NCBI RefSeq assembly: GCF_964031045.1
Contig: NZ_OZ034994.1
Location: forward strand, 558,001-622,000
Direction: 5' to 3'
Length of the DNA stretch: 64,000 bases
DNA from: Spiroplasma endosymbiont of Aspidapion aeneum
Lineage (GTDB): Bacteria > Bacillota_I > Bacilli_A > Mycoplasmatales > Mycoplasmataceae
In this document: positions 20,137 through 30,300 of the stretch, one piece after another
Layout of the letters: each line of letters begins with the position of its first letter
How positions within the stretch are numbered: position 1 is the first letter of the stretch
Position numbers and translations under genes: made by a program
The notes under the pieces: generated by a model
Databases searched by the model: none
What the model saw: only the letters and a program-made list of their open reading frames with translations
Told to the model about the DNA's origin: nothing

Positions 20137-20855
20137 ATGAATACATTATTTTTAAATGGTCTAAAAAAATCCTTTAAAGGAAAAGAAGTTTTAAGGGGGA
20201 TAAATATTGAATTTAAGTCTGGCAAGATTTATGCGTTGCTAGGGTTAAATGGTGTTGGAAAAACAACAACAATAAAATCTATATTTAATGAAATTTTTCT
20301 AGATGAAGGTGAGATTTTATTAAATGGAGAGAAAATAAAAAAAGAAGATTATAGTATTTTTCATTATTTTTCTGAAAATGATGATTTACCCAAAGATATG
20401 AAAATTTATTCTTTTTTAGAAAAAAATTATTTTTATTGTTATAAAACAACTAAGGGTTTTAGTGAAAATTTAGCAAAACATAAATATATATATTAGAAGA
20501 TGTAAACTTTAAAAAACAAAAAATTAGTTCACTATCAAGTGGACAAAAGAAATGTGTTAGTTTAATTGCCTGTCTTTTATCAGACCCAAAAATTATCTTT
20601 TTTGATGAACCTACTGCAAATTTAGATATAGCAAATAAGGACTCAATTATAGAGTTTATTATGAAGATGGCAAGTGAAGATCGTATTATTGTCATGATAA
20701 CCCACTTAGTTGAAGAAATTCAGAACTATGTTGATTATTCAATAATCATTGATGATGGATATGTAGTTTTTGAAGGTGAAACTAAAAATAAAGACATTCG
20801 TAAGATATTTTCAGAGAATGTTAATATGCGTGGGAGAAAAATATTGAATGTTTAG
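20137..20855 (+). pseudogene. ABC transporter ATPase with frameshift in an AT repeat
   Basis: ATG 20137 after TAGGGAGG. Walker A GLNGVGKTT lies in the first frame, which stops at TAG 20494-20496 within CATAAATATATATATTAG. The rest of the protein follows in another frame without a start: signature SSLSSGQKKC, Walker B IIFFDEPTANLD, switch His MITHLVEEI, stop TAG 20853-20855. Removing one AT unit from the repeat at about 20484-20491 joins the two halves exactly (HKYILEDVNF). The state seen here is off. It could be a fixed lesion, a sequencing error or a reversible slippage switch. The downstream permease start overlaps the 3' end. Confidence 0.85.
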
Positions 20856-22218
20856 TAAAGTCTTATTTTATAAATTTAAAAAAGATTTTTTACAAAAAAA
20901 ATATTTAATATTTTTATTTTTTGTATGTTGTATATCAATATTTTGGGGAATTATAACATCAATTTTGGCAAAAAGTAATTTTCATAAATACATAGCAGGA
21001 AGAGGTGGCACTTTACAATATACAGCATATTCATTAATAGTTATAATGATTATAACTATTGTAATTTTTTTATTCACAATAATGAATTCAATAAAATATT
21101 TTTTTACAGATATTGAGGAAAAAGAAATTCTCATAGAATATAGAAATGGCCAAACTCCTTTTGCCTCTTTTATGCAGAGAATAATAACACAAGGATTATT
21201 AACATATCTTTTGTTCATCTTCCATGTTTTTATTCAGCTATTATTTTACTTTATTAATTATAATAAGGAAAATTTCTTAGTTTATAAATTTACAATTGGC
21301 ACATTAATATATACCTTCGTTGCAGTTAATATAATGTTTTTTGTTTGTTCTTTTCTATCTATTATTTCTGGTGAAAAGATTTCCTCTATATTTTCAAGTT
21401 TATTTCTTATTTTTATCCTCTTCGGTAGCGTTTTTTTTAGCTCTCTAATAAAATATAAAGATGGAGATATTAGTAATATTGATGCTCAAATAAGTTTTAT
21501 AAGTAATTATTATGATTGAAAAGTTTATAATTCCTTAAAAGATAATACTGATATGAAAAAAGCATTAGCAAAAAGTGATGATTATAAGGAATTTGATGAA
21601 AACAAACCTATAGATGTTTCAAATATTGACAATGCAATTGTAAATATAGACCCTAATGATTATAGAGGTATTTATAAAGCTATTGAACCCTTAAATATAA
21701 AATGAATGTCTACACCATTATATATTTTACGCTATGTGGATCAGTTCACAGATTGCGGATATAAATTGCCATTTAGTAATTCGGTTTTATTTGAGGATGC
21801 TAAGTCAAATATACAAGCTAAAAATTATGAATATTTCAATTATTTTATATTCAATCTTCTAAAAAATAGTTCTCTAAGAATTGAAGAGTTAAAAGAATCA
21901 GATCTTAAAAATATAATTAATTTATATAATAAAGAAAAATTAAATATAAAGTTGAATTTATTTAACAATTTAAGTTTACTGCTTTATGGTATTTCTCCAT
22001 CTGAACCAATTTTAAATAGTTTTATCAATGTGGGGGGGACACCTGTATGTAATCAAGATATTAATATTATCTATAATTTTTCTGGCAATATATTACAGTC
22101 TTATGATATTAAGGTCAACTATACAGGTTACATAGTTTCTCCAATTCTGTATTTTCTAATTTGTAATCCTTTAATAATTTCATTCTATCCAATTTTTAAA
22201 AGGCGAGCTAAAAAATAG
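20848..22218 (+). CDS. ABC transporter permease
   Basis: 456 residues from ATG 20848, overlapping the end of the ATPase remnant, to TAG 22216-22218. A basic start (KVLFYKFKKDFLQKK) is followed by TM helices around residues 20-40, 60-80, 110-132, 145-170 and 175-200, a large N/D/K-rich extracytoplasmic loop of about 200 residues, and one last TM helix (IVSPILYFLICNPLIISFYPI) with basic tail KRRAKK. The design is the same as the permeases at 18643 and 1514, so these form one paralogous family. Function depends on whether an ATPase is made from the shifted gene or supplied in trans. Confidence 0.8.
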
Positions 22219-22258
22219 ACTATTAATAATAAAAAACTAATTTTTTTAGATATTTATC

Positions 22259-22287
22259 AAAAAAGACTAGAAAAATAGGGCTTTTTT
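22259..22287 (+). terminator. Probable terminator after ABC module
   Basis: AAAAAAG (22259-22265) pairs with CTTTTTT (22281-22287), with inner CTA/TAG pairing. It lies about 40 bases after the permease stop. Confidence 0.5.
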
Positions 22288-22417
22288 AATAAAAATCAAT
22301 AATATTTATGTAAAAAAATAAAAAAAAATCAATTTTATAATCTTTTTGTGGAAAAAAAATTATATTTATTATATAATATTTCTTGGGTCTATAAATGACG
22401 AAAAAGGAGAAAAACAA

Positions 22418-23101
22418 ATGAATTATAAAAATAACTATGATGTTATAAATTTTGTTGATAGGGACTTTAAAAATGTTAATTCATTTCTAGTTATCGATAA
22501 AGAAAAAAATGGAATTTTATTCGATTGTTGAAAAGGGTCTGTTGAAGGGATAAATAAATATCTTGAAGAAAATAATGTAAAATTATCACATATTTTTTTA
22601 GGTCACGGACATTATGAACATATTAATGGATTGGAAAAAATTTATATAAAAAATAATGATCCATGTGTATACATAGGAGCTGATGATTTACCAAATTTGT
22701 ATGATGCAGAATTAAATCAATCTGCAATATATGATACTGAAAAATTTGCAATTTCAGATAAAGTTAGTAATATTAAAGCAATTTTAAAAGATTCTGTATA
22801 TAAAATTAATGGATTGACTATTAAAGCTTTTATTAGAACATCACATACAACAGGTTCTATAGTTTATGAAATTGAAGAATTAAAAATGATATTTACAGGA
22901 GATGCATTATTTTGTTCACAAAGAACAACAATTTATGATGAAGAATTGACAGATGCTTGGGATGATACTTTACGTTGAGTATTTAAAGCATTTCCAAAAA
23001 AATATATTGTTATGCCAGGACATCACGAATATGGGGTAACTCTTAAACAAATATCTAAGAAAAATCCATATGTTAAAGAAATTCTAAAAAATAAGAAATA
23101 A
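22418..23101 (+). CDS. Metallo-beta-lactamase-fold hydrolase (glyoxalase II-like)
   Basis: 227 residues from ATG 22418 with AAAAAGGAG upstream and a TATAAT box near 22372. The fold markers are in order: SFLVIDKEKNGILFDCW, the metal motif LGHGHYEHINGL, the later His in IRTSHTTGSIVYEI, the Asp in FTGDALFC and a last His in MPGHHEYG. Thus it belongs to the short hydroxyacylglutathione-hydrolase-like group. The usual H-x-H-x-D-H motif has Glu in place of Asp, which could alter metal binding. The natural substrate cannot be inferred; TGA at 22529 and 22977 are Trp. Confidence 0.85.
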
Positions 23102-23160
23102 AATTTTACAAATCATAAGAAATAAATTTCTTTTATATGTTTGTACATATAAAATTAAAT

Positions 23161-23952
23161 TTATTTTTTATTTTCCTTGGTAATTTTTTCTAATTCAACT
23201 TCTGCAATTTTTTTACTATCATTATAATTTAATTCTTCTCCTCTAAGTATTTTTTTAATATTAGACCAATGGCGAATTACAAGGATAATACAAGACAAGG
23301 TGATTATAATGCATATTGTAAAATAACTATCACAAAATGAGCTTTTTATAGCCATATAATGTGTGTTATAGAAATTAAAATATAAATTGTTGTCATATGC
23401 TTTTTGATAAAAATCTAATCCATTTTTAATATAAGTTATGTTTCCAGAAAATATCGGAATTCATAATAAAATTGTAACAATAATTGCAGATAGCAAACTA
23501 GATACACTCACTTTTTTTGATATTTTTAATATAATAAATCAAATACCGATAAACATTAGACAAATAAGAACATTTGCAATTAATAACATTCCTGTAAATG
23601 TGCTTACTGCCTTTCCTCCCTTAAATTTATGATATATTGGTCAGCAGTGACCAATTAACGCAAAAAATGCAGAAATTACCATACTTGTTTGCCTGAATTC
23701 GTTTATTTTAATAGCTAAAAATATCATTGCCACAAAAGTTGCTAATATTGGCTTTAAACCATCCAAAACCGCAACAAGGGCACCAATTTTCTTTCCCAAA
23801 TATCTAGAAACATTTGTAGCCCCAGGGTTACCAGAACCTATTTTTTTTATATCAATATGTTTAAATTTACAAATGATGACACCAAAATTAATCGACCCGA
23901 TCAAGTAACTAATAATACATGTTATTATTGTTCCAACATTTTCTCTTAACAT
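23161..23952 (-). CDS. plsY: Acyl-phosphate glycerol-3-phosphate acyltransferase PlsY
   Basis: 263 residues on the minus strand, ATG at 23952 and TAA at 23161-23163. PlsY transfers acyl groups from acyl-phosphate to glycerol-3-phosphate, the first step of phospholipid synthesis. Its three cytosolic motifs are visible: IGSINFG, KKIGSGNPGATNVSRYLGK and GHCWPIYHKFKGGKAVST. Several TM helices alternate with them. It is longer than usual PlsY (about 200 residues) because of an insertion with an aromatic segment (NLYFNFYNTHYMAI) before the last helix and a charged C-terminal tail (KIAEVELEKITKENKK). Confidence 0.92.
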
Positions 23953-23974
23953 ATATTAATTATAACAAAATTAA

Positions 23975-24015
23975 GCCAAAAAATGAAGATTAAGTATAAT
24001 CTTTCTTTTTTTGGC
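23975..24015. promoter_or_regulatory. Long near-perfect inverted repeat in a divergent gap
   Basis: Arms beginning GCCAAAAAA (23975-23983) and ending TTTTTTGGC (24007-24015), with inner GAAGATTA / TAATCTTTC pairing around a tiny loop. It lies between the plsY start (23952, minus) and the 24069 gene (plus), so it is not at the end of either gene. It could act as an operator, a leader hairpin or a terminator-like element. Confidence 0.5.
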
Positions 24016-24068
24016 ATTATCAAGCAATAATTATATAAAAAATTATATATAATTATAATAGGGAATAA

Positions 24069-24452
24069 ATGTGTATGTTTAAAAAATATGATGGTTTATC
24101 AAAGCAAGAATTAGATATTGAGAATCAAAAAATAACAGATCAATATTTAACTTTTAAAAAACAAGAAAAAGCCTTAGTTAAACTTAAGAACCATAATCTT
24201 TGACTCTTATTTTTAATTCCAGTTTTTGGATTATTTTTTTACCAAGTAGCATATAAAAGACGTGGAGAAATCCCCGAAATTAGAGATTCATTGCTGCAAA
24301 TTAAAGAAAAATTAATATATTGCGAGTTAAATACATTGTATATTAAAAAATTATTAAAAAATATTGAAAATAACGAGGCTAACGAGGTTATAGATGCCAA
24401 AATTGATACTTCTAATAAACCTGTCAAAATAAATAAACAAAAAAATAAATAA
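24069..24452 (+). CDS. Single-span membrane protein of unknown function (127 residues)
   Basis: ATG 24069 is spaced correctly from ATAGGGA; ATG 24075 is an alternative. The protein has an N-terminal helical charged region (KQELDIENQKITDQYLTFKK), one TM helix LWLLFLIPVFGLFFYQVAY at about residues 47-65 with TGA-encoded Trp, a basic turn (KRRGEIPEIRD) and a second helical region with a Lys/Asn-rich end. Such hairpins resemble small membrane-anchored coiled coils. It precedes the riboflavin kinase gene by 48 bases. No family recognised. Confidence 0.7.
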
Positions 24453-24500
24453 GACTTTTACAAATAACAACAACATTAAAAAAGAATAGAAGAAGACTAT

Positions 24501-25214
24501 ATGGACATATCGACTTTAAAAACATATATAAATAACTTTCAAAAGATTAAATTTATTTTTATAACAAATTTTCTTTTGGTTAATAGAGTTCTTTTTGAAA
24601 AAAAATATGACATCAATTTGACTAAGATAATAATTTCTAAAAATATTAATTATTGTAATGAGACAGATTTTTTTTGTTGGAAAGAATCAAAATATGAAAT
24701 CATTGAATCTTGCTTATCACCAGAAGAAATAAATGAAATTTATAAAAATTATGATAATGTTATTTTCCAAAAGGAGTTGCCGATTGATTTTTGTAATAAT
24801 AAAATTAAGAATTTTTTTGAAAATGGTGATTTTACAAAAATTAAAGACTTAGAAAATGTTGATTACTATCTAAGTTCAAAAGTTGCACATGGGAACCAAC
24901 TTGGTAGACAAATTGGATTTCCAACAGCAAACCTTGTTGCTCAAAATGAACTAACAATTCCTGAAGGTGTTTATTCTACAATAACATCTTATAATAAAAC
25001 TGAATATTGAGGTGCAACATGTGTAAGATGACTAAATCATAAATTGCTTATAGAAACATATATATTAGATTTTAATGATAATTTATATGATAAAATTTTA
25101 ACAATCAATTTCAAAGATAAAATTAGAAATAATATCTCAGTTGATTCTATTGAAAAATTAAAAGAACTTATTGGAAGTGATGTTGAAAATATAAGAAAGC
25201 GAGGATTATTATAG
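24501..25214 (+). CDS. ribF: Riboflavin kinase (RibF-like with reduced N-terminal domain)
   Basis: 237 residues. The C-terminal flavokinase domain is clear: VAHGNQLGRQIGFPTANL, IPEGVY, GATCVRW and the catalytic LLIETYILDFNDNLYDK, ending in a helix KLKELIGSDVENIRKRGLL. This converts riboflavin to FMN. The N-terminal 115 residues align in position with the FMN adenylyltransferase domain of bifunctional RibF but show no HxGH-type nucleotidyltransferase motif or FDGVH sequence, so FAD synthesis by this protein is doubtful. The stop overlaps the nfo start (TAGTG), indicating coupling. Confidence 0.85.
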
Positions 25215-26086
25215 TGCTTAAGATTGGCTGCCATGTTAAATATAGTGCTGCAAATAAATATTTACTTGGAGCACTAGATGAAGCAAAGGGTTATGGAGCT
25301 AATTGTTTTATGATATTTTTAGGAGCACCGCATAATACAAGAAGAGCTGACTTTGAAAAAATGTTTTATAATGAGTTTTGTGAAAAACTAAAAACAGATG
25401 ACATAAGTATTGATGATGTTGTTGTACATTTACCTTACATTGTAAATATGGGTAATTATCGAAAACAAGAAGTTATAAATTTTTCAATAGAATTTATAAT
25501 CAGTGAAATTTTAACAGCTGATAAAATCGGGATTAAGAAACTTGTTCTTCATCCTGGTTCTAAATTAGATGGAGATTTAAACTTATCCCTTGATAGTTTA
25601 GCAGATTCGTTAAATAAAATAATTGCAAAGACTAAAAATAGTAAATCAATAATATGTTTGGAAACAATGGCTGGAAAGGGCAATGAGATCGGAAAAAATT
25701 TTGAACAACTAGCCTACGTAATTGAAAAAGTTATTGACAAAAGTAGAATTGGTGTTTGTTTTGATACGTGTCATCTTCACGATGCTGGATATGATTTATC
25801 AAATTTTGATGCAGTTATTAATCAATTTGACCAGGTTGTTGGTATTGAATATTTACAAGTTATTCATCTAAATGATAGTAAAAATATAATTGGAGCACAT
25901 AAAGATCGACATGAAAACATTGGCTATGGAGAAATTGGGTTTGAAAATCTTTTAAATGTTGTTTATCATGAAAAGACAAAAAGTATTTTAAAAATATTAG
26001 AGACACCATTTATTGGAGATCGCTGTGTCTATAAAGAAGAAATTGAAAATATTAAAAATAAAAAGTTTGTTGACTTTTTAAGATAG
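25214..26086 (+). CDS. nfo: Endonuclease IV (AP endonuclease)
   Basis: 290 residues, GTG start at 25214 overlapping the ribF stop. It cleaves DNA 5' of abasic sites in base-excision repair. Metal-binding motifs of the TIM-barrel family are all visible: IGCHVKYS, VVVHLPYIVNMG, LVLHPGS, CLETMAGKGNEIG, VCFDTCHLHDAGYD, VIHLNDSKNIIGAHKDRHENIGYG and the final ILETP. Length is normal. It contains no Trp and no TGA, so it would also read correctly under the standard code. Confidence 0.96.
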   Translation: MLKIGCHVKYSAANKYLLGALDEAKGYGANCFMIFLGAPHNTRRADFEKMFYNEFCEKLKTDDISIDDVVVHLPYIVNMGNYRKQEVINFSIEFIISEILTADKIGIKKLVLHPGSKLDGDLNLSLDSLADSLNKIIAKTKNSKSIICLETMAGKGNEIGKNFEQLAYVIEKVIDKSRIGVCFDTCHLHDAGYDLSNFDAVINQFDQVVGIEYLQVIHLNDSKNIIGAHKDRHENIGYGEIGFENLLNVVYHEKTKSILKILETPFIGDRCVYKEEIENIKNKKFVDFLR

Positions 26087-26095
26087 GAGTTTAAA

Positions 26096-27139
26096 ATGGA
26101 TAGTAAAAGTTTAGAAGAAATAGTTAATAAGGAACTTGAAGAAGTTAGTCCAACTAGTGAACAAGAATTAGAACAATTAAAGAATAAACTATTAGGAAAA
26201 GATGGGATTATTAATAGCCAATTAAAAAATATTAAAAATTTCTCACCAGAAGAAAAGAAAGTATTTGGTAGAAACGCTAATCTTCTAAAGGATAAAATCA
26301 CTAATTTTATTAATAATAATTTAGAAAAAATAAAATTAGCTTCTATTAATAAAAAAATAAAAAATGAAAAGCTAGATATTTCAATTGATGGTGTTAATTA
26401 TTCAACCGCTGCTTATCATATTATTACAAAAACAATCGATGAAATCCTTGAATTTTTTATTCAAAATGGATTTAAAATAATTGATGGTCCTGAAGTAGAA
26501 TCTGACTATTATTGTTTTGAACAAGTAAACATCCCAAAAGATCATATTGCTAGAGATATGCAAGATACTTTTTATTTTGATGAAAGTATTTTATTGAGAA
26601 CTCACACCTCTTCTAATCAAGTCCGAGAAATGGAAATTAATAAAGATAAATTTAAACAATTAGCAATAATTTCTCCCGGTAAAGTATATCGTCGAGATAC
26701 AGATGATGCAACACATTCACACCAATTTACCCAAATTGAGGGGATGTTAATTGGAGAAAAAATTAATTTGGGTAATTTAAAATCAATTTTAGATTTATTT
26801 ATAAAATTTTTCTATGGTAAAGATAGAAAAACACGTTTAAGAACTAGTTATTTTCCATTTACAGAGCCAAGTGTTGAGGTTGATGTTAGTTGTGGGATAT
26901 GTAATTTAAATGGTTGTAGTGCTTGTAAAAATGAAGGTTGAATTGAAATTCTTGGTGCAGGGATGATACATCCAGAAGTCTTAAAAAATGGGGGATATGA
27001 TCCTGAAAAAGTGTCTGGATTTGCATTCGGTATTGGTGTTGAGAGAGTTGCGATGTTAAAATATAACATAAGAGACATTAGACACTTATACAATAATGAC
27101 CTTGAATTATTTAATTTATTTATAGGAGAAAATATATAA
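26096..27139 (+). CDS. pheS: Phenylalanyl-tRNA synthetase alpha subunit
   Basis: 347 residues from ATG 26096 with AGGAG upstream; TGA 26939 (DGW region after NEG) is Trp. An N-terminal coiled-coil region that contacts tRNA is followed by the class II catalytic core: [37 protein letters not shown], motif 2 [20 protein letters not shown] (split here at the 20-residue limit), the Cys-rich [18 protein letters not shown] segment and motif 3 [14 protein letters not shown]. It forms an alpha2beta2 enzyme with PheT, encoded one base downstream. Confidence 0.96.
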
Positions 27140-27140
27140 T

Positions 27141-29546
27141 ATGAAGCTAAATCTTAATCTATTAAATAAGTTTGTTGATTTATCAAATTTACAATTAAAA
27201 GATATTGTGAATAGATTAACAGATTCAGGATTTGAAATTGAGTCTATTGAACCATTCATTGATTGTGATAAATTAACAATAGGGGAAATAGTTGATGTTC
27301 AAAAAGATAAAACCTATGAAAAAGTTAATATTTGTAATGTTAACGTTGGAAATAAGGTAATTAAAATTTTAACAACAGCTACAAATGTTTATAAAGGGAT
27401 GAGAGTATTGGTTGCTCTTGATGGTACAGAACTTCGATCAATTAATAAAAAAATTGTAAAATCAAAATTATACAATCATGATAGTGAAGGTATGTTAATT
27501 GGCTTATCTGAATTGGGAATACCAAATTCATATTTATCAGAAGAGGAAATCAATTCTATATATGAATTGGATAAAAAAGCTCCGATTGGAGAAGATGGGG
27601 TAAAATATCTTGGATGGGGACTTTCTATTTTAGATGTTTCAATTCTTCCAAATAGAATTGATGTTTATAATTATTATAATTTTGCAAAAGAATTTTCTAG
27701 CTTATTTAACATTAAATTAAGAACAGAACCATTTATAAAAAAAATAATCCCAGCATCTATAGAAAACGATTTACAAATAAAAGTAACTAGTAAAAATTGT
27801 GAACTTTTTTCTTTGTCAAAAATTCAAGATATAAAAATTTCTATGTCTCCATTATGGCTTAGAGCTATTTTATGAAAAAATGATATTAATGCTGTTAATA
27901 ATATTGTTGATTATGGAAATCTTATCGCAATCATACTAAACCAACCAGTTAATATTTATGATTATGATAAATTAAACTCAACAACTTTTGAAATTAAAGA
28001 AGTTAGTGATACTAATATCAATTTACTAAATAACAGAGAATATAAATTGAATAATAATTTGTGTGTTATTAATAAAGGTATTGTTGCAATCGCTGGGATA
28101 ATGGGAACTGTAGATTCAACAGTTGATACAAATACTAAAAATATTGTTTTAGAAGTTGCAAATTTTAGTTTTAAAAAAATTAGAGAAGAACAAAAAAAAC
28201 TAGGTTTTTCAACAGATTCATCATTGAGGTATTCACGAGGTGTTAATTCTTTAGAATATGAATTTACACATCAATTATTTTTTAATTTTTTAAGTAATGA
28301 ACAAAAAAATGCTAAATACTCATATATTGTTACTAAAAAATCAAATAAATTAGAAACCAAACTTACTCCTATTAATGTTGATTTTGAATATCTTAAAGAA
28401 TATAGTTCGATTGATAAATTAACAATTAATGAAGTTGAAAAGATTTTAAAAGCTTTATGGTTTAATGTTGAAAAAAATAATAATGTTTTAAAAATAATTT
28501 CTCCAGTTTTTAGAAAAGATATTTTAACAAAACAAGATATTGTCGAAGAAATAGTCAGATATGTGGGATATGAAAGAGTAAAATCAATAGCCCCATTAAT
28601 TTCTATTAACAATGATAAACCATTTAATTACTTTTATAAATTCTTAAGACATTTACGCTCTTATTTGGTAAATCACGGTTTTTTTGAAACTATTAATTAC
28701 TCACTAACAACAGAACATAAAGCCAAAGAGTTTAATATTCTATATAAACCGCAAAAATACTGGCAATTGGCAAATGAGATTAGTACCAATAGAAGTACTA
28801 TGCGCTCTAGTTTAACACCCGGTCTCTTAGAAACTGTTATTTATAATAACAACAAGCAAGTTAAAAATGTTAATATTTTTGAAATATCAAAAGTTTATTT
28901 TGATAATAGAGAAGAGATTGTTTTAGGAATAGCTAGTGATGGTTTAATTCATCATTCAGAATTATATAAAGCAAATAATTATAATTTTTACGCTTTAAAA
29001 GGAATTGTAGATGGTATATTCAATTTAAGTAAATTTGATAGCGACATGATAGAATATAAAAATATTGAAGAAAACAGTGATCTTCATTTTGGAAAATCGG
29101 CTCTAATATATTATAATAATGATTTAATTGGTTATTTAGGAGAACTTCACCCTCTAAAAAAAGATATATATAAAATAAAAAATCAAACTTATGTTTGTGA
29201 GTTAGATCTTAAAAAAATTTATGAATTATATAGAAGTGGACAAACAATTAGTAAGGACATTAGTATATTCCCAAAAGTTACTAGAGATATTTCCTTTACA
29301 ATTAAGGATAACTTAAATATTAAAAATATCATAAAATACATAAAATCATTAGCAATTTCAAATTTACAAAATATATACATTTTTGATGTTTATAAAAAGG
29401 ATGAAAATGAAAATGAAAAATCTGTTGCTCTTAGGTTTGAATTCCAGGATGCAAACAGAACATTAAATGATGAAGAAGTAAACATAAAATATGAAAAAAT
29501 AAAAAAAGAAATTATCACAAAATATAATGTGATAATTCGAGAATAA
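27141..29546 (+). CDS. pheT: Phenylalanyl-tRNA synthetase beta subunit
   Basis: 801 residues from ATG 27141 to TAA 29544-29546; TGA 27873 is Trp. Domains in order: an N-terminal segment, the EMAP/OB tRNA-binding domain (LTIGEIVDVQKD ... GMLIGLSELGIP), the B3/B4 editing region, B5 (RKDILTKQDIVEEIVRYVGYE), the catalytic-like core (STNRSTMRSSLTPGLLETV) and the C-terminal anticodon-binding FDX-ACB domain (FPKVTRDISFTI ... RFEFQDANRTLNDEEV). Full length for the family. It follows pheS by one base and is surely cotranscribed. Confidence 0.96.
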
Positions 29547-29593
29547 TTATATATATTATGAATTTAATAATTAATTAAGCTTTAAATGTACAC

Positions 29594-29839
29594 CTACATT
29601 ACAAGTTCAACTCCATCAACATAATCTGGTAATTCTGAAAATAAGATATTTTCTATCCCGTCCTTGTACGTTGTGTCAATCAATCCACATCCAACACAAT
29701 TTCCCAAAAGGCGAATATAAACTATGCGGTCCTTAAAAGAAACAAATTCCATGTCGCCGCCATCAGCATTTACAAATGGTTTTAATTGGTCTAATATTTC
29801 AATTATTTTATTTTCTATATCTTTTTCTTTATTATCCAT
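29594..29839 (-). CDS. NifU C-terminal-like (Nfu) iron-sulfur scaffold
   Basis: 81 residues from ATG 29839 on the minus strand; a GTG at 29851 in the same frame would add four residues. The protein is a bare Nfu domain: ILDQLKPFVNADGGDMEFV, then IVYIRLLGNCVGCGLIDTTYKDGIE with the C-x2-C cluster ligands. Nfu proteins carry Fe-S clusters to target proteins. No other Fe-S genes lie in the window. It is downstream of rpsT on the same strand but separated from it by a terminator. Confidence 0.9.
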   Translation of the reverse strand: MDNKEKDIENKIIEILDQLKPFVNADGGDMEFVSFKDRIVYIRLLGNCVGCGLIDTTYKDGIENILFSELPDYVDGVELVM

Positions 29840-29860
29840 GTTGTTTAACACTTTCTATAA

Positions 29861-29893
29861 AAAAATCAATCTTATACAAATAGATTGATTTTT
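29861..29893 (-). terminator. Rho-independent terminator of rpsT
   Basis: On the minus strand AAAAATCAATCT and AGATTGATTTTT pair as a 12-base perfect stem around a nine-base loop, followed by a T-run. It lies 25 bases past the rpsT stop, between rpsT and the Nfu gene. Confidence 0.85.
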
Positions 29894-29917
29894 ATTTAAT
29901 AATATAATTATTAGAAT

Positions 29918-30160
29918 CTATGACATTAAACGTGATTTTTCACGTGCTGCTTTATTTGGCTTATAAACACCTTTAGTAACACTTTTATCAATTAAGCTCA
30001 CAGAATAATTAATTAATGTATCTTTGTCTTTATCGTTAGCCTCTTTTGCAGCCAATGCTTTTTTAATAGAAGTCTTAACTTGTGATCGGAATGATTTATT
30101 TCTAATTCTTGCCTTTTCATTTGTTAATATTCTTTTTTCTTGTGACTTTATATTTGCCAT
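29918..30160 (-). CDS. rpsT: 30S ribosomal protein S20
   Basis: 80 residues; the start MANIKSQEKR is fixed by a perfect AAGGAG five to ten bases before ATG 30160, although the frame is open further upstream. The basic helical protein has the family pattern ILTNEKARIRNKSFRSQVKT, KKALAAKEANDKD and the end KGVYKPNKAAREKSRLMS. S20 binds 16S rRNA early in 30S assembly. It is divergent from holA, an adjacency also seen in Firmicutes. Confidence 0.95.
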   Translation of the reverse strand: MANIKSQEKRILTNEKARIRNKSFRSQVKTSIKKALAAKEANDKDKDTLINYSVSLIDKSVTKGVYKPNKAAREKSRLMS

Positions 30161-30300
30161 TCTTCTCCTTTTTTCAAGTAAATACATTCTTTATTATAGA
30201 TGTTATTTAACAAGAAATCAACCTTTTTTTGTTAAAAATAACAAATATTTAATAATCTATTTACATTTATTTCTTAATAATAATATAATTATATTAGAAA

